Below, in pieces: positions 37,371 to 48,610 of a stretch of DNA of 64,000 nucleotides (within the stretch, counting starts at the first letter, position 1; every line of letters begins with the position of its first letter). The stretch lies in contig LVLI01000117.1 of assembly GCA_001687465.1 (NCBI GenBank), positions 56,067 through 120,066 of the forward strand, written 5' to 3'. This stretch comes from Halocafeteria seosinensis (lineage: Eukaryota > Sar > Bigyra > Bicosoecida). Below the pieces are notes generated by a model. It searched no databases. It was not told the origin of the DNA and saw nothing but the letters and a program-made list of their open reading frames with translations. The position numbers and the translations under genes were made by a program.

Positions 37371-37565
37371 ATGGCTAAGTTCTTGAAACTCGGCGGCGGT
37401 CTGCTAGGAAGTGCCAAGAAACTCCAAAGTTTAGCCGCACCTTCCGTGATGAATAACACTGTTCTCCCATGGCAAGTATACAAGAGGATAGGACAGTACA
37501 ACCAGTACATGCGAAAGGGGAGGGTTCTGGCTACTTTCCATGTCCCATATGATCCCACCAGCTGA
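37371..37565 (+). CDS. Possible 64-residue protein
   Basis: ATG at 37371, stop at 37563-37565. The product starts MAKFLKLGGGLLGSAKKLQS, basic and amphipathic like a mitochondrial presequence, and ends in an aromatic, basic segment (WQVYKRIGQYNQYMRKGRVL). No family was recognised. It stands alone between large spacers. Its composition looks protein-like rather than random, but the size makes this a low-confidence call. Confidence 0.35.
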   Translation: MAKFLKLGGGLLGSAKKLQSLAAPSVMNNTVLPWQVYKRIGQYNQYMRKGRVLATFHVPYDPTS

Positions 37566-38464
37566 TGTTGTGGACTGAATACACATGTTTGGCGATCTCC
37601 ATCTCGTCCTGCTGTCCAGTCGCCTCAGAGATGCAAGCAGCAACACATTTGCCTGCTTGTCTTTTGTGAGTTACATTTCCACACATATCGTTCTCTGATA
37701 CTCTATGTATGGGTGTATTACCCGTGTGTCCCCATCTCCGCTCTTGGTTGCGGCCAAGAACATACCACGGTTTTTGAGATTCTGAGTCAGTGAGTAACTC
37801 ACCTCCTATCCGGATCTTGGTCCCAGAACTGGTGCCACGCTGGAATTGTTCATGCAAGACAAAATTCTCCCCCTCTTTCTTGTTTGATATATTGTTGCGC
37901 ATAGTCTGGATTTTTTTAAAATTTTTTCGGTTCTTCTCTGCAGAGTTCAGTGAAACTGCAAAATTTTTGTCTTGGGAGTACCGGCGTCAGAAGGCTCGAG
38001 AAAAGGAAAGGTATCAAGGATCCCTTTTTTTCCCCTGGCAGTTCCCCCTTGTCGCAGCCCGGAGTGTGCGACCTCGGGAAGATAGAAGGCCCTGCTATTT
38101 ACAGCGCTGCAGGTTCTTGAGAGTTTGTATATTACAACAAGAGGGGGGAGTTTATTTAATTGGGGTCTATGTACGGCGTGAGGAGAGGAGAGCTCCGAAG
38201 TGAGTTATCGGCAATTTCCTCTCGAAACGAGCCGACGTTGAAGCGCATCTCCTCTGATACCGGGAAAACACCGAGAACAGCTCACTCCATTGTGTTCGCC
38301 GTAACAATCCCGCTAAAGCCCACAACTGGATCCCCTCAAAGTTTATTATAAGGTTATTACACCAGAGGGAATTTTCCACCAACGTGGAAAGTGCAGGACG
38401 AAAGAGGAAACCTCCAGCTGGTTTGTAACTCCGTCCTCGCAAGGGAACCGAAAGTGGAACGACA
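37566..38464. other. Intergenic stretch upstream of the Ser/Thr-rich gene
   Basis: 899 bp. Minus-strand 37531-37902 is open for 123 codons from an ATG, but its product matches nothing and it runs antisense to the end of the small ORF, so I do not call it. A T-rich run ending in CTCTGCAG near 37915-37942 could be an acceptor for an upstream exon of the next gene. Confidence 0.35.
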
Positions 38465-39508
38465 ATGACAACCAAAGAGAAGAATAAAATAAAGCCTCCT
38501 GCCCCACTAAGGCAGGTTCTTGTAAAACAGAGCAAATCCGATTACACAGCAAGAAACTTTACCAAGAATCCTTCAAGGGATCATGTGCCAGGCCAACTTC
38601 AAAGGTCCACGTTGTTAGAACGGTTAAGACCAGGGACTGGATTGACAGGAAAATCAAAGGTTCACTCTCTCCATCGAAAATCAGTTGCAACTACGCACCA
38701 AAGGAATAGCTACTCTTTTCCCTCAAGAGAAGGGTCTTCTTCAGGGAGTATGCGCACCCAAGGCTCAAAACACTGTAACGGCACTAAAACAATACCACCA
38801 ACTCCGGTAAAGGATCCAAAGCAGCAAGTTTCCTCGCGACAGCGTAGTCATACAGGCGAAGAGACTAGCCAAAGAACTCATAATAAGAAAGATACTACGA
38901 CTAAGTTGCCACCTGTAGAAGAAAGCGGTTTCAGAGGAGGAATTGTCCGAAGAGATTACAGATACCTAAACGGGAATAAATTGGTTTCCTCCAGTTTGGG
39001 AAGTACAGCAGGAGACAACCACAGTAACCATAAGAGGAATAGTAGTTGTGTTGATTCGCAGACAGCTCAATCATCCTGGAATGGATCGAAGTCTGACTCG
39101 TTCTCCAGCAGGAGAGGCTACGGTCTCTGCTACTCGACTGAGTCCACAACCGCAACTAAACCGAACTCATTTTCGGCTGTGGAAAGAAATTGGCAATATA
39201 CGCATTCTTGCTCCTCGTCTGAAAAAACAGCCGCGTGTTACAAAGAGAACCAGCAAGACAAGACGTCCCGGTTACAACCAAGGGACCACCCTCGGAGTTT
39301 TAGGCTTCGCACCGACACAGGAAGTAACCCTGGGACTGTAGATACAGAATCCACCGATTCCAGTCAAGAATTTTTATCCAAACTCGGTGAAAACGCTCAA
39401 GCGAGTTGCACGGTGGATGGGCTACCTTTATTGCTCAAATTGCAAAACTACGACCCAGGTGAACCTCAGTCTCCGTTAAAGAGTAGGAAAAGCTATTTTC
39501 GGTTCTGA
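38465..39508 (+). CDS. Ser/Thr-rich disordered protein, unknown
   Basis: A 347-codon frame from ATG to stop. The product is basic and rich in Ser, Thr, Asn and Gln, without transmembrane or recognised folded domains. It begins MTTKEKNKIKPPAPLRQVLV and ends in a slightly more ordered segment (VDGLPLLLKLQNYD). No homology was recognised. Length, ATG start and a clean convergent position 133 bp from the uS19 gene support it as real. It could be the last exon of a longer gene. Confidence 0.55.
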   Translation: MTTKEKNKIKPPAPLRQVLVKQSKSDYTARNFTKNPSRDHVPGQLQRSTLLERLRPGTGLTGKSKVHSLHRKSVATTHQRNSYSFPSREGSSSGSMRTQGSKHCNGTKTIPPTPVKDPKQQVSSRQRSHTGEETSQRTHNKKDTTTKLPPVEESGFRGGIVRRDYRYLNGNKLVSSSLGSTAGDNHSNHKRNSSCVDSQTAQSSWNGSKSDSFSSRRGYGLCYSTESTTATKPNSFSAVERNWQYTHSCSSSEKTAACYKENQQDKTSRLQPRDHPRSFRLRTDTGSNPGTVDTESTDSSQEFLSKLGENAQASCTVDGLPLLLKLQNYDPGEPQSPLKSRKSYFRF

Positions 39509-39641
39509 TAGAACTACCCCAAATGTGAAAAAATTAAAATAAAAATAAAACCACAGAAGCATATAAAAGTGAAACTCTTAGAGGGTATATTTATGTTTGT
39601 GTATCCTGCGATTAGTGCTGATGCCTATCAAGTGACAGGCT

Positions 39642-40224
39642 TTACTTCAGAGGGATAAAGCGAGAACTGTGCGTCGAGCCCAAACCAGGTCGCCCGTGCA
39701 GAGTGGGCTTGTATGTGATGGAAAACTCTCCCAAATATCTACCAATCATCTCAGGCTGTAGAGAACCAGATTAAGACAATGTGAGAACGATGCCCTAGAA
39801 CAGACCTCAGGAATAGACTTACTTTTACTTCTACGAGGGTGAAAACCTTGCCATTGTAAACTCCCAAAACGCTTCCTACCATTTCTGGAAGAATAACCAT
39901 GTTACGCAAGTGAGTCTTTACAGGAGCAGGCTTGTCAAGAGGCCCAGCGGCCTTCTTCTGCAATGATAGGGAAGACAAAGTCGATTGGCGCGCAGTTTTT
40001 CGATGGAAGCTGCGCCAAACACGTACAGCTTTTCTGAGTTTCTTCAACAAAGTGGTGTGCTTGCGGGTCAAACCACGAGCAAAACGACGACGGATTCTGG
40101 AAGGTAATAACTCGACCAATTCAGCATGGCTCAAGTCCAACAGCTTGTCGAGATCTACCCCACGGTAGGAAAACTTCTTGAAAGTTCGCTTCTTCTTCAG
40201 TTCAGCCAACTGTTCAGCGCTCAT
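39642..40224 (-). CDS. RPS15: Small-subunit ribosomal protein uS19 (RPS15)
   Basis: Three exons (40027-40224, 39823-39957, 39642-39755; introns 69 and 67 nt, both in phase 0) give 148 residues, matching the eukaryotic uS19 length. The order [61 protein letters not shown] and HSSRFIPLK* is unmistakable. uS19 sits in the head of the 40S subunit near the decoding site. I chose the ATG at 40224. A good acceptor (AAACTGCAG) lies just upstream and the frame remains open there, so a 5' UTR intron or a tiny first coding exon is possible. Confidence 0.95.
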
Positions 40225-41377
40225 GTCCTTTGTATCAGCCTGCAGTTTTGATAAAAAACGAGTAAGTGCATGAACCAGAATCAAAATCGTGACGAGTTTC
40301 ACACTGCAGGCTCTCCAAGCCCTGGTCCGTCAGGGCCCCCGGCAGAATCCCCTCACGACGGTCCCTACCCTTTTTTTGTAAAGGTACGGTTCCCCCTTTC
40401 ACTAAGATAGCGTATAGAGAGGAGCTAACACATCATTTCATACCATACCCTTTATGGATTCTAAAAATATTCTATATCGTATACATATATCCCATCAGCA
40501 TAGCTAATAAATCAGCCATCACCCCTAAAATCCGGCAAGACTGTGCCAGACAGACTCCCAGAGAGGCTGCCTCTATTTCTCGTTAACCAGCCTCTCTCAA
40601 CAGTTCCATGGGGGCAATACACACAAAAAAGTATAAACATACCATTTTTGTCTTCTTTTCCTCTCTCGATTGCAATCAAATAGAGTAAATGGGTCGTTTC
40701 CTGCACGGAGACTCCAAAGCTCAAGTAAAACAGGCTCGCCATACAACACACGAAAGCAGCAGCAGCCGCAAAAGCACGATTGGTTCAGACAGTCTAGGGT
40801 ATAATCTATCTTTTCAGCTCTTGTCCCTCGCCTTACACGCGCTAATGCTGTCAACTGGAGCGCCAAAGCTAGAAGACCTCTACACCAGTGACCTCCACAC
40901 AGAGATCTTAAAGCTGAGACTCAGTGGACAAGGATGGCGATGCTTACCTCTTTTCTTACTAAGGAATGTCCTTCCAATTCATTACCTGACCACAAGAAAC
41001 AGGATACACAAAACCTAAACAACAGGGGTAAAATGACTTGGACGCCGCAGAAGGAAGCAACAAACTTTTGATGCACTTTTCACTTATGTGTGTTGAGGTT
41101 GGTTGAAGTTCGCCGGACGCGCCGTGCCACCGGCGCCCGTGGCGAAGCTTTAGTGAAGCATACAGGACGGGAATTGCCGATTTTTCGAGTGGTATAGTTA
41201 GAAAAGTGTAACAGGTCTTAAGTTTTACTTAAAAGACTTACGTAGAATCGGCGGAAAGGGGAGGAAAAGAGCCGAAAAGTGGAGGAATACGACCCCCCTT
41301 GGCCCACTTGTGCACAATGCGCGTCTACCTCCCTCTATGAGTCTTTCTAAGCAGTGGTTCATGGTTTGGAGCTGATC
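40225..41377. promoter_or_regulatory. Long divergent spacer, uS19 / WW-PH gene
   Basis: About 1.15 kb between divergent genes. A plus-strand frame at 40689-41018 (109 codons from ATG, Ser-rich then hydrophobic) is unsupported by similarity and is not called. The stretch should hold a strong ribosomal-protein promoter. A 10-bp inverted repeat is listed separately. Confidence 0.4.
40560..40597. repeat. 10-bp perfect inverted repeat
   Basis: AGAGAGGCTG at 40560-40569 and its reverse complement CAGCCTCTCT at 40588-40597 could form a hairpin with an 18-nt loop. Its role is unknown, and it may be chance. Confidence 0.6.
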
Positions 41378-42550
41378 ATGTCGTCTGAACAAGCGGACGA
41401 AAGCGTCGCAGATCGGGGTCCTTCCTCTGTTCCAGAGCCGTGGACGGCCGTATGGGACGACAATTATGAGCGCTACTTTTACTATCACCCGAAGAAGCAT
41501 ATTAGCACATGGTTTCATCCTGTGCTCGATGTGCAAGAGGAGGAGGACTTACACAGCGACAAACTCGACAACGAAGAGGCTACGGGCAGCAACGTGGACG
41601 ACGACGACGAAACGTCGGTAGAAGCGGATGAGTATGGCTGGATTGAATGTTTTGATGAACGATACAAGTTGCCTTACTGGTTCAACGTATTTACGGAGAG
41701 CTCGACATGGTATAAACCACCGGAAGTAGAGAGTAGTTTTTCAGATGCGGAGTTAAAGCACCAGAAGATAAGGGCTAACAGTGAAGCCTCCCGACGAGAT
41801 CCAACACCTCGCCCTGTCCAAGCCCCACCCAACCAGCCACTGAATCCTATCCCGGATCCAGCAACCTATGGATTTACTTTTCCTGATATAGATAGCTTAC
41901 CGCCTCCTCCAAGGTAAGCTCTCGAATTTTTCTATGGCAATTTGTCGTACTGACGATTCTTACTTTGCATCCGTTCTATTGCAGAATTGAAGGAACAACA
42001 AAAGTATACCCTTCCGTCGTAGCCAGTGGCGGACTCGACGCTCCGCGATATTTCATTGATACGGACCTTAAATTAGACACGGGACTCTCTGAGAATGTAA
42101 AATCTTCGAAGTATGGTGTAATGTTCAAATGTATCGGGGAAGCAGATGGGGTCAACTGGACGGCCCGCTGGTGTAAGTGTATTCTATATTATTGACTTCA
42201 GCAAGTTGTTCATTTTGGGATGGAGTGGATATGCTTATGCAGTTGCACTGAACGGTACTTCCCTCAGATACTTTAAGTCTCACGAAGAGTACCCTAATAA
42301 CCCCCTAGATGGCATCAAAGTGTATGGTTCGAAAATACATGCTTACAAAAAGCCTGTCAAGGTTTCAGAGGACGTTGATGAGTGCACCGGCTTTTCGTTA
42401 CTGGAGTCTGACGGTGAAAGAGTAGTCGACCTTGCTTTGCAGTCTCAAAAGCTTTGCGAAGATTGGATCAATGCGTTGTGTCGTAAAGGTGCGAAAGTTA
42501 TCGACGATAACACAATAGTGGAAAGTCTGTCGTTGCTTTCGCATTCATAG
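41378..42550 (+). CDS. Double WW and PH domain protein
   Basis: Three exons (41378-41913, 41985-42172, 42243-42550; introns 71 and 70 nt) encode 343 residues. The first WW domain (PEPWTAVWDDNYERYFYYHP, about 14-45) and the second (YGWIECFDERYKLPYWFNVF, about 86-115) each end in the typical aromatic-Pro close. WW domains bind proline-rich peptides. A Pro-rich linker follows, then a C-terminal PH domain whose WTARWFALNGTSLRYFKS strand pair is rebuilt only after the second splice, with DWINALC as the closing helix. PH domains bind phosphoinositides, so a membrane-linked adaptor is likely. No close named orthologue was recognised. Confidence 0.82.
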
Positions 42551-43447
42551 AAGTTTTGAGATACGACTCATAACTCCAGAAGAAAACTCATCATTTCTCC
42601 TTAGTTCTAACGTAATAAATGAAGCTCACCTGCGAATCGAGTTGTGGTTTTGACATAAACTGAGTTGCTATGGGGTAGTTTAACTGGGTATCTTTGCGGC
42701 ATCTAGAAGATGTGAGTTCGTCCCCTGTGGTATCGAACAATGTAAGCGAGTGGTTTCAAACATTAAATGAAATATGCTTAAGTTTCGCTTACCGCAAGTT
42801 ACGGACGACCACAAGGACTTAGTTGAAGTTTTCGTGTACTCAACTTCAGCTTACAGTGATAGTTCAGAATATAGACGGATATTGTTACTAATAGCAGGTA
42901 GGAGTGTATTTTTAGGGCACACAGCGACAGTTTGCTGGCAACTACCTTTTGCATTCTACTCAACATCGAAGTAGGTGCACAATCCACTTTGAATAGGTAC
43001 GTATCAATTGTCCATGCGCCATCTGCAAGCGTTGCAGCGCTGTATGAGCCGTTGAAAGGACGATCCCATCAGCTCGCTTCAGTGCTCAGTAGACTGCATA
43101 TTTGTGTACGCCTCGATTCGTGTGTTGTGCACTTATAAGGGCTGAGATACTTGGAAATTGGAGGCAAATCCTCGAGCACGGTTGTAAACGGCCGCGGAAA
43201 AGGCTGAAAGCGCGCGCGCGGGCAAATCTTTGAAAGGTGAATGAGGATGCTTCAAGGCTTTCAGCAGGCTCATTTACCCCATTGCCTTTTGTGTCATATC
43301 CTGTTTGGCGTTTTGGTGTCTTTGCTATGGTTTGGGAGCTTAATAGTTGATATCCAAATGACTGGTGGTCGCAGAAAGTACTGTGAAGTTCAGCTTTTGG
43401 CGGATTGGCATCTAGCGTTCGATCCTCACAAGATATCAATAAGCAGA
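42551..43447. other. Intergenic stretch with a tRNA-like fragment
   Basis: 897 bp without a supported gene. Around 42667-42735 there is an A-box-like TAGTTTAACTGG and a 7-nt anticodon-like loop, but no valid T-arm, so I do not call a tRNA. The frame of the downstream gene is open back to an ATG at 43241. Confidence 0.4.
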
Positions 43448-46273
43448 ATGGAGACTTCATACACTACCGATACAAACAGTATGTCGAACTCTGAGGATCA
43501 ACAGCGACATGTCAATGTGCTGGGCGACAGGTAAGTGCTTTGAGGAGTCGTGTGTGAAGGTCGTCTTCCAAGTTATGTACCACACCCATGAACATGCAGC
43601 ACAAATAGAGTACACGGAGAGACGGTAATAAATGTCAACAGCAAGGAAAACGGTGGACATGTGACGTTTGCTGATACAAAGGGATCTTCTGCTATGAAGC
43701 AGAAGAAGAAGAAGCAGCCACGAAGAAGCAATGTCACCAAGTCGACATCACGGGTGTCTCCTGCAAGAAACTCGCGTAAACCTTCAGTACTTGTGCGGAA
43801 ACGGAAGTATGGCAGCTCTCCTAAGCAAAATGTTTCTCCTACCCAAGTCAAGGCATCTGTTACTAAACGTGCTAAGAGCAGTCCACCAAAACGATCCTCC
43901 TCCAAGCAATCTCGCGGAACTTCCTACAAGAACGATGTAGCCTCAAAACAGACGGCAGCATCGAAGGCCAAAGCTCGAGCAAAGCTTGCTCCCCAGAAAC
44001 AATCCGGAAGTGAAACAGTGCGAGCGGAAAAGGCCAACAGTAATGCGAAGGAAAGCGAGGAGCGACAGGCTCAACCACAATCGCTACACAATAGTGGAGC
44101 CAAAGCACACGTAAATCTGCCCACACTTTCGGATACTTCTAACCATGCCAAAGAAAAGCAACTGCTGATGCTACTAAGCTCATGTGTTAAAGAAGCACAA
44201 TTACAGTGCCAGTTAGAACGATACGAGGATGCGATGCGTCTCTATGATGATCTCGCAGAAAAGTACCCGTTCGTGAAAACACGGGCACTCTTCTGGATCG
44301 GCAAATCGAAGATTGAGGAGTTAAGGCAAGAGCCCGCAAAAGCGTTCGATATCATCACTTCTGGATTATCGGCCTGCCGGGAAGAGGAGAGAGAACACGA
44401 TTCCTTGACACAGGCTATGTTTCAGCTGAACCGTAGCATGCGACGCATGCCTGCTGTTTTGAGCAGCGTGAAGAAACGCCAAACAGCGTCGAAAATAGAC
44501 CAGTCAGTAATCACAGAGAAGTCAGAGGAAACAGAGGAGCAAACCCAAATCAATGTTTCGGCGACGACAGAACAGGAAGTTGATACGACCTCTCAATCAA
44601 TGTCTTATCAACCTCATCATGATGATACAATTGCCTCAGTAGCAAGGAAACTGGATATGGATTATAGTAATATTTCCGACATCGGGCATAAATTCGCACC
44701 TACAAGCAGCGAACGAGTAGTTAGCACTGACTCGACTTCTGGAGCTCAATGTTTCCAGGAAACACAATGTGCGGCTACATTTGAAACAAGTCAGACATGC
44801 AACGTGAGCTTTCCTGATACTGCTAGTTTGGGTTCTGTATCAGACGAGGATGAAGACAAAAGCGAGCAAGGATGGGTGGCGGTTTCCAACGTTTCAATGG
44901 ATGATAGCACAGTGCTCACCACGAGCATCCTGAGCAACTCAGCCAACGAAGACAGCGTTAACAAAGACCAGATTTGTAGTGTAGCTTGGCTGGGCAATAA
45001 TTCGACTACAGTAGCTGCTTCCACTACTTCCGTCCCACATGTTACGAGCGTGCAAGCGGAAACTGAAACAAACATCCAGCCGACGACAAAAACTCCAGTG
45101 AAAAGGACACCAACGAAGTCATTGAGCAAGAGCCAACCAACCCATAAGTCGGGAAACGATGAGCAGGGTGGTACTAGTGAGTTAATGGGGAGCGTAGTGA
45201 TTTTTGATGAAGTCCCGGCGCGGAAGAAGACCGCTGCCGAGTTTGGATCTGAAGCGTTTGTTTCGCCAGTGCGGAGAAGCGTTCGTGTAAACAAGTACTC
45301 GGAGAAAGCAAGCGATAAAAAGAGCAAGTCTGCTTCGAAACAAATGATTCCGAATTCTCGGCAGCTACTACAAAAAACAGGGTACGCATTTAGTCCGAAC
45401 CCTTCGGTCAAGTGTCGCGGAGCTCCTTTGAACGCCAGTGGTATATGCCATCCCCGCAGCCCTCAATGGGTAAAGAGCTCCAACACGCCTTCAAAATGTT
45501 GGAGTGCCGATAACGCAAAGCGTAGACAAGCAGCAAGACCTCCGGTTTCCCCTGACCAGGCGTCTTACATCAAAGCGGTGGAGAAAGCATTTTCTGCAAA
45601 AAAGCCGTCTAAAAACATTGCCGATTCTTCTGCACTGAATGAATCGTTTGAAGAACTCGATAGTATCAGTAACAAGCGCGCGATTGAATATGTGAGAGGA
45701 AGCGTTGCTTCGGCAGTTTCTTCTGCAGCTTTTACGACCGCTCCTTATCAAGCTCCTTCCCGAAATGGTGCAACAGCTGCAGCTGTGTCACCACGGAAAC
45801 TTAATGAAACTGCTGCGAACACATTTAACTTTAATGTGACGGCCCAAACTCACGGAAAATGCAGTCCCACACCTTCAGGACGAGAAATGCAAGAAATCCA
45901 TTCTCCCGTTGTGCAGGATCGCCAGCCAATAAACCGGAGTACAGAAAGGCTGAGCGAGGATGAGGATCAGGATGAGAGTGACGCGCACAACGGCAAACGG
46001 CGAAGAAGTTCCATAGTAAGATCGTTGCATTGCGCAGCCACCCTCGCAGAAGAAGCACAGAATCAACGTGAGAAAGATCACGAAGGTGCGGCAGCACAGC
46101 TTGGGGACAACGCCGCAGAGATTGAAACGATCAATGTGTCCACTACTCCACAGCAGCAGAGTACGTCCCGTAAGAGAACGGCGGCCAATAGGAGTACGCC
46201 TCGCCGTTCTGACCGGATCCGGGAAAAGAAAAGAGCGGTAACAGATGATGGAGAGGCACGCCGCCCTAAGTAA
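43448..46273 (+). CDS. Large basic, probably nuclear protein, unknown
   Basis: Two exons (43448-43530 and 43600-46273, 69-nt intron) give 918 residues. No family was recognised with confidence. Residues about 55-190 are very Lys/Arg/Ser-rich (KQKKKKQPRRSN). A folded helical segment at about 215-310 (LERYEDAMRLYDDLAEKYP, ALFWIGKSKIEELRQEP) looks like a TPR-type pair. The remainder is Ser/Thr-rich with Thr-Pro sites, and the C-terminus carries TPRRSDRIREKKR, a likely nuclear signal. Chromatin or spindle association is a guess from composition. An in-frame ATG at 43241 would add a hydrophobic leader that fits poorly with this protein, so I prefer 43448. The stop is 38 bp from the PP5 stop. Confidence 0.68.
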
Positions 46274-46311
46274 TGCAGTTTCTGTTACATTCCAAGACTA
46301 TATCTATGTTT

Positions 46312-48035
46312 CTACATTCCTAGCATATTCATCCATCCACCACCGGCGTACTGCATTGGCTTTACCGGAGGGTGTGATACGGCTTCGAAAGTGGTGAATT
46401 CTGGTTTGCAGTCTGCTTTCATTGTAATGAAGGCTCCTTTATTCCCCATCTGGTCGCAATAGTTCGGGGCGGAGAAGATGGTTATACATTTGCCATCGTG
46501 CTCAACGAGATACCCCTCGTCTTTCACCTCGTGAGAGCGAATGAGCAGCTCTGCGGAAAGTAAGTGAATACAAAAATAAAACATATACAGATCCATACTG
46601 CCTGATACATATATGGCACCTACCTAAATTGTTATCTTCGAGGAACTTTTTCGTTATGTCTGGACCAAAGCTAAGACCCACCCCGCGTTTACTGGGGCCT
46701 CGACCAGCAAATGGTTGGGGATCAGACCACATCAGGTCAGACATCAAGCCAGTCTCCGGGGGCTCCATAAAGCGACGGATATTTCTAATTTCATCTAGAG
46801 TGGTGCCATCTTTGGACATAAGGCCACCATGCACGACGAAAGCCTTGTTGTTGATGCAGGCTGCCAGAGGCAACGCTTGAAAGACTTCCGTGAACAGCTC
46901 CATCAGCGAAGAATCTAACTTATGTTTTACTTCACCTTCGAACCCATACACTTTATTCATGCTCACAGTTTCGTGATTTCCTCTGGTGAGTATGACATGC
47001 TCGGGGTAAACGAGCTTCCAAGCAAACAGAGTCATCACATTCTCTACGCTGAAACTGCCACGGTCGACGAAGTCGCCGTTGAATAGATACACGTTGTTCT
47101 CTGAAGGAAGACCATTCATCTCAAATATATTGAGGAGGTCGTAATATTGCCCGTGAGTATCACCACACACTGTGATGACGCCTTCAGATCCATCTGTGTT
47201 TTTCTCGGGAATGGTCACATCCACCATGGATGGCAATTTGGCTAAGAGACGTTTCAGAGAGATTAGCATTTGTACGACGAATTTCTTGGGGACCATCTTT
47301 TGCTTCTTAAAGTATTGCATCATCTCTCCAACGAACTCACGAGTAACTGTTCCATCTTCTGGTAACTGTGGACCTTGGTATGTCGATGGCACGGCCATGT
47401 CTCCCACGGTCTTTGCAAAACGTTCACTAGCCGGTACTGTCGCCTCGGATGCAATGGCTTCAGCGAATTGTTGCCGCTTTATCTGCTTTTGGCATTCCTG
47501 GAGCTTTACACGAGCATCTCGGTCTTGTGGGCACTGTTGGCAAACATAGTAGAGGTCCTTCTTAGCGGATTTGTATTTCCCGAGGGCCAAGTAAGCTGAT
47601 CCCCGTCGGTAGTAGGCCTTCGTGTAGGTTGGGTCGAGGTTGATCGCTTCAGTTGTGTCCGAGATAGCTGATCCAAAGTTCTCGACTTGAAGCTGGGCGA
47701 ACGCTCGATTTCCATACAATGCCGCGGTCGGATACAATTCCAAAGCCTGTAGCAAGATGGAAGTCCGTTTGAAACAATACAGCATCTCCGGTCCTTCAAA
47801 AAACAAAACGGACACTTACCTCCGTGTACGCATATAGAGCACTCTGAAACCTCTTTGCCTTGAAATGCTTATTCCCTTCGAGTCGTAACTCTTCGGCTCG
47901 TTTCTGCTTCTCATCTCCCTCCGAGGAGTTGGCTCCACTGTCCACCACCGGAGAGGAAATCGCCTCCTCTTCGGCTTTCAGTTTCTCATGCTCCATGGCT
48001 TTTCCGGAAGCATTCAGTCCGTCCTCGGCCGCCAT
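46312..48035 (-). CDS. PPP5C: Serine/threonine protein phosphatase 5
   Basis: Three exons (47820-48035, 46624-47746, 46312-46550; two 73-nt introns) give 525 residues. N-terminal TPR repeats ([47 protein letters not shown]) hold the catalytic site inactive until Hsp90 or lipid binds. The PPP catalytic motifs are complete: GDTHGQ, GDFVDRG, GNHE, VHGGL and [10 protein letters not shown], followed by [16 protein letters not shown]. The C-terminus [17 protein letters not shown] matches the PP5-specific tail after the phosphatase domain. It acts in stress and steroid-receptor-type chaperone complexes in the family. The acidic leader of about 40 residues is normal for PP5. Confidence 0.96.
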
Positions 48036-48610
48036 TATGAGGTGTATAGAATTTATGAATGGGCCCTAATAAAGTGGAAGAAAACAGTGAATGAGCGTCA
48101 CTAAAGAGACGTTCAAGAGCTGCAGTGTTCTCGGACAACACTACGCTATGCTACCGACTCGGCTGCTTCTATCCCATCAACATACGGAGAGAATGAGCCT
48201 CTCTACACACTATTTATCGTCAACCTAGCGATATAATGCACATTAATAGAGTGACAAGGATATCGAACATTCTTTTGTTCTACTGTGAACCCCACAACTT
48301 GGCCACAACTTGCCACAATCGGACCAGTAGGCTGAAGCGAAGCAACCGTCGAACACTGCAACAATACCAATACCACTACCGGCGAGCCTATTCCGATAAA
48401 CCTATTTGCGCGCAGGGAAGTAAAGAACGAAAGAAGAAAGTCTTATGGGAGAGTATCCGGTCACTGACTCCAATTCCACACAGGTACAAGTTGTACGTGA
48501 CGTAGGCTTGAGTTCCCAATTCCCTTCGAGAACCAAGAGCAGAGCAGACGAACTTTTCCCTACGCTTCTCTGACATATGAAATGTCTTGGTGAATGCGTG
48601 TCCCGAACCT
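48036..48610. other. Spacer upstream of PP5
   Basis: 575 bp between the PP5 start and the stop of the acid phosphatase, both on the minus strand. It should contain the PP5 promoter. Short open frames here have no recognisable product. Confidence 0.45.

Noticed and set aside
37531-37902. Minus-strand 123-codon frame with an ATG
   Set aside because: No recognisable product, overlaps the end of a small plus-strand ORF, and no splice evidence.
40689-41018. 109-codon frame in the uS19/WW-PH spacer
   Set aside because: No similarity and divergent promoter DNA is expected here.
42667-42735. tRNA-like sequence with an A-box (TAGTTTAACTGG) and a 7-nt loop resembling an AGA anticodon
   Set aside because: No 5-bp T-stem or conserved T-loop adenine can be formed and the acceptor ends do not pair well; probably chance or a decayed tRNA-derived fragment.
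43241-43447. Upstream in-frame ATG giving a hydrophobic leader on the large basic protein
   Set aside because: A membrane-type leader is unlikely on a basic, nuclear-like protein; the downstream ATG is preferred.
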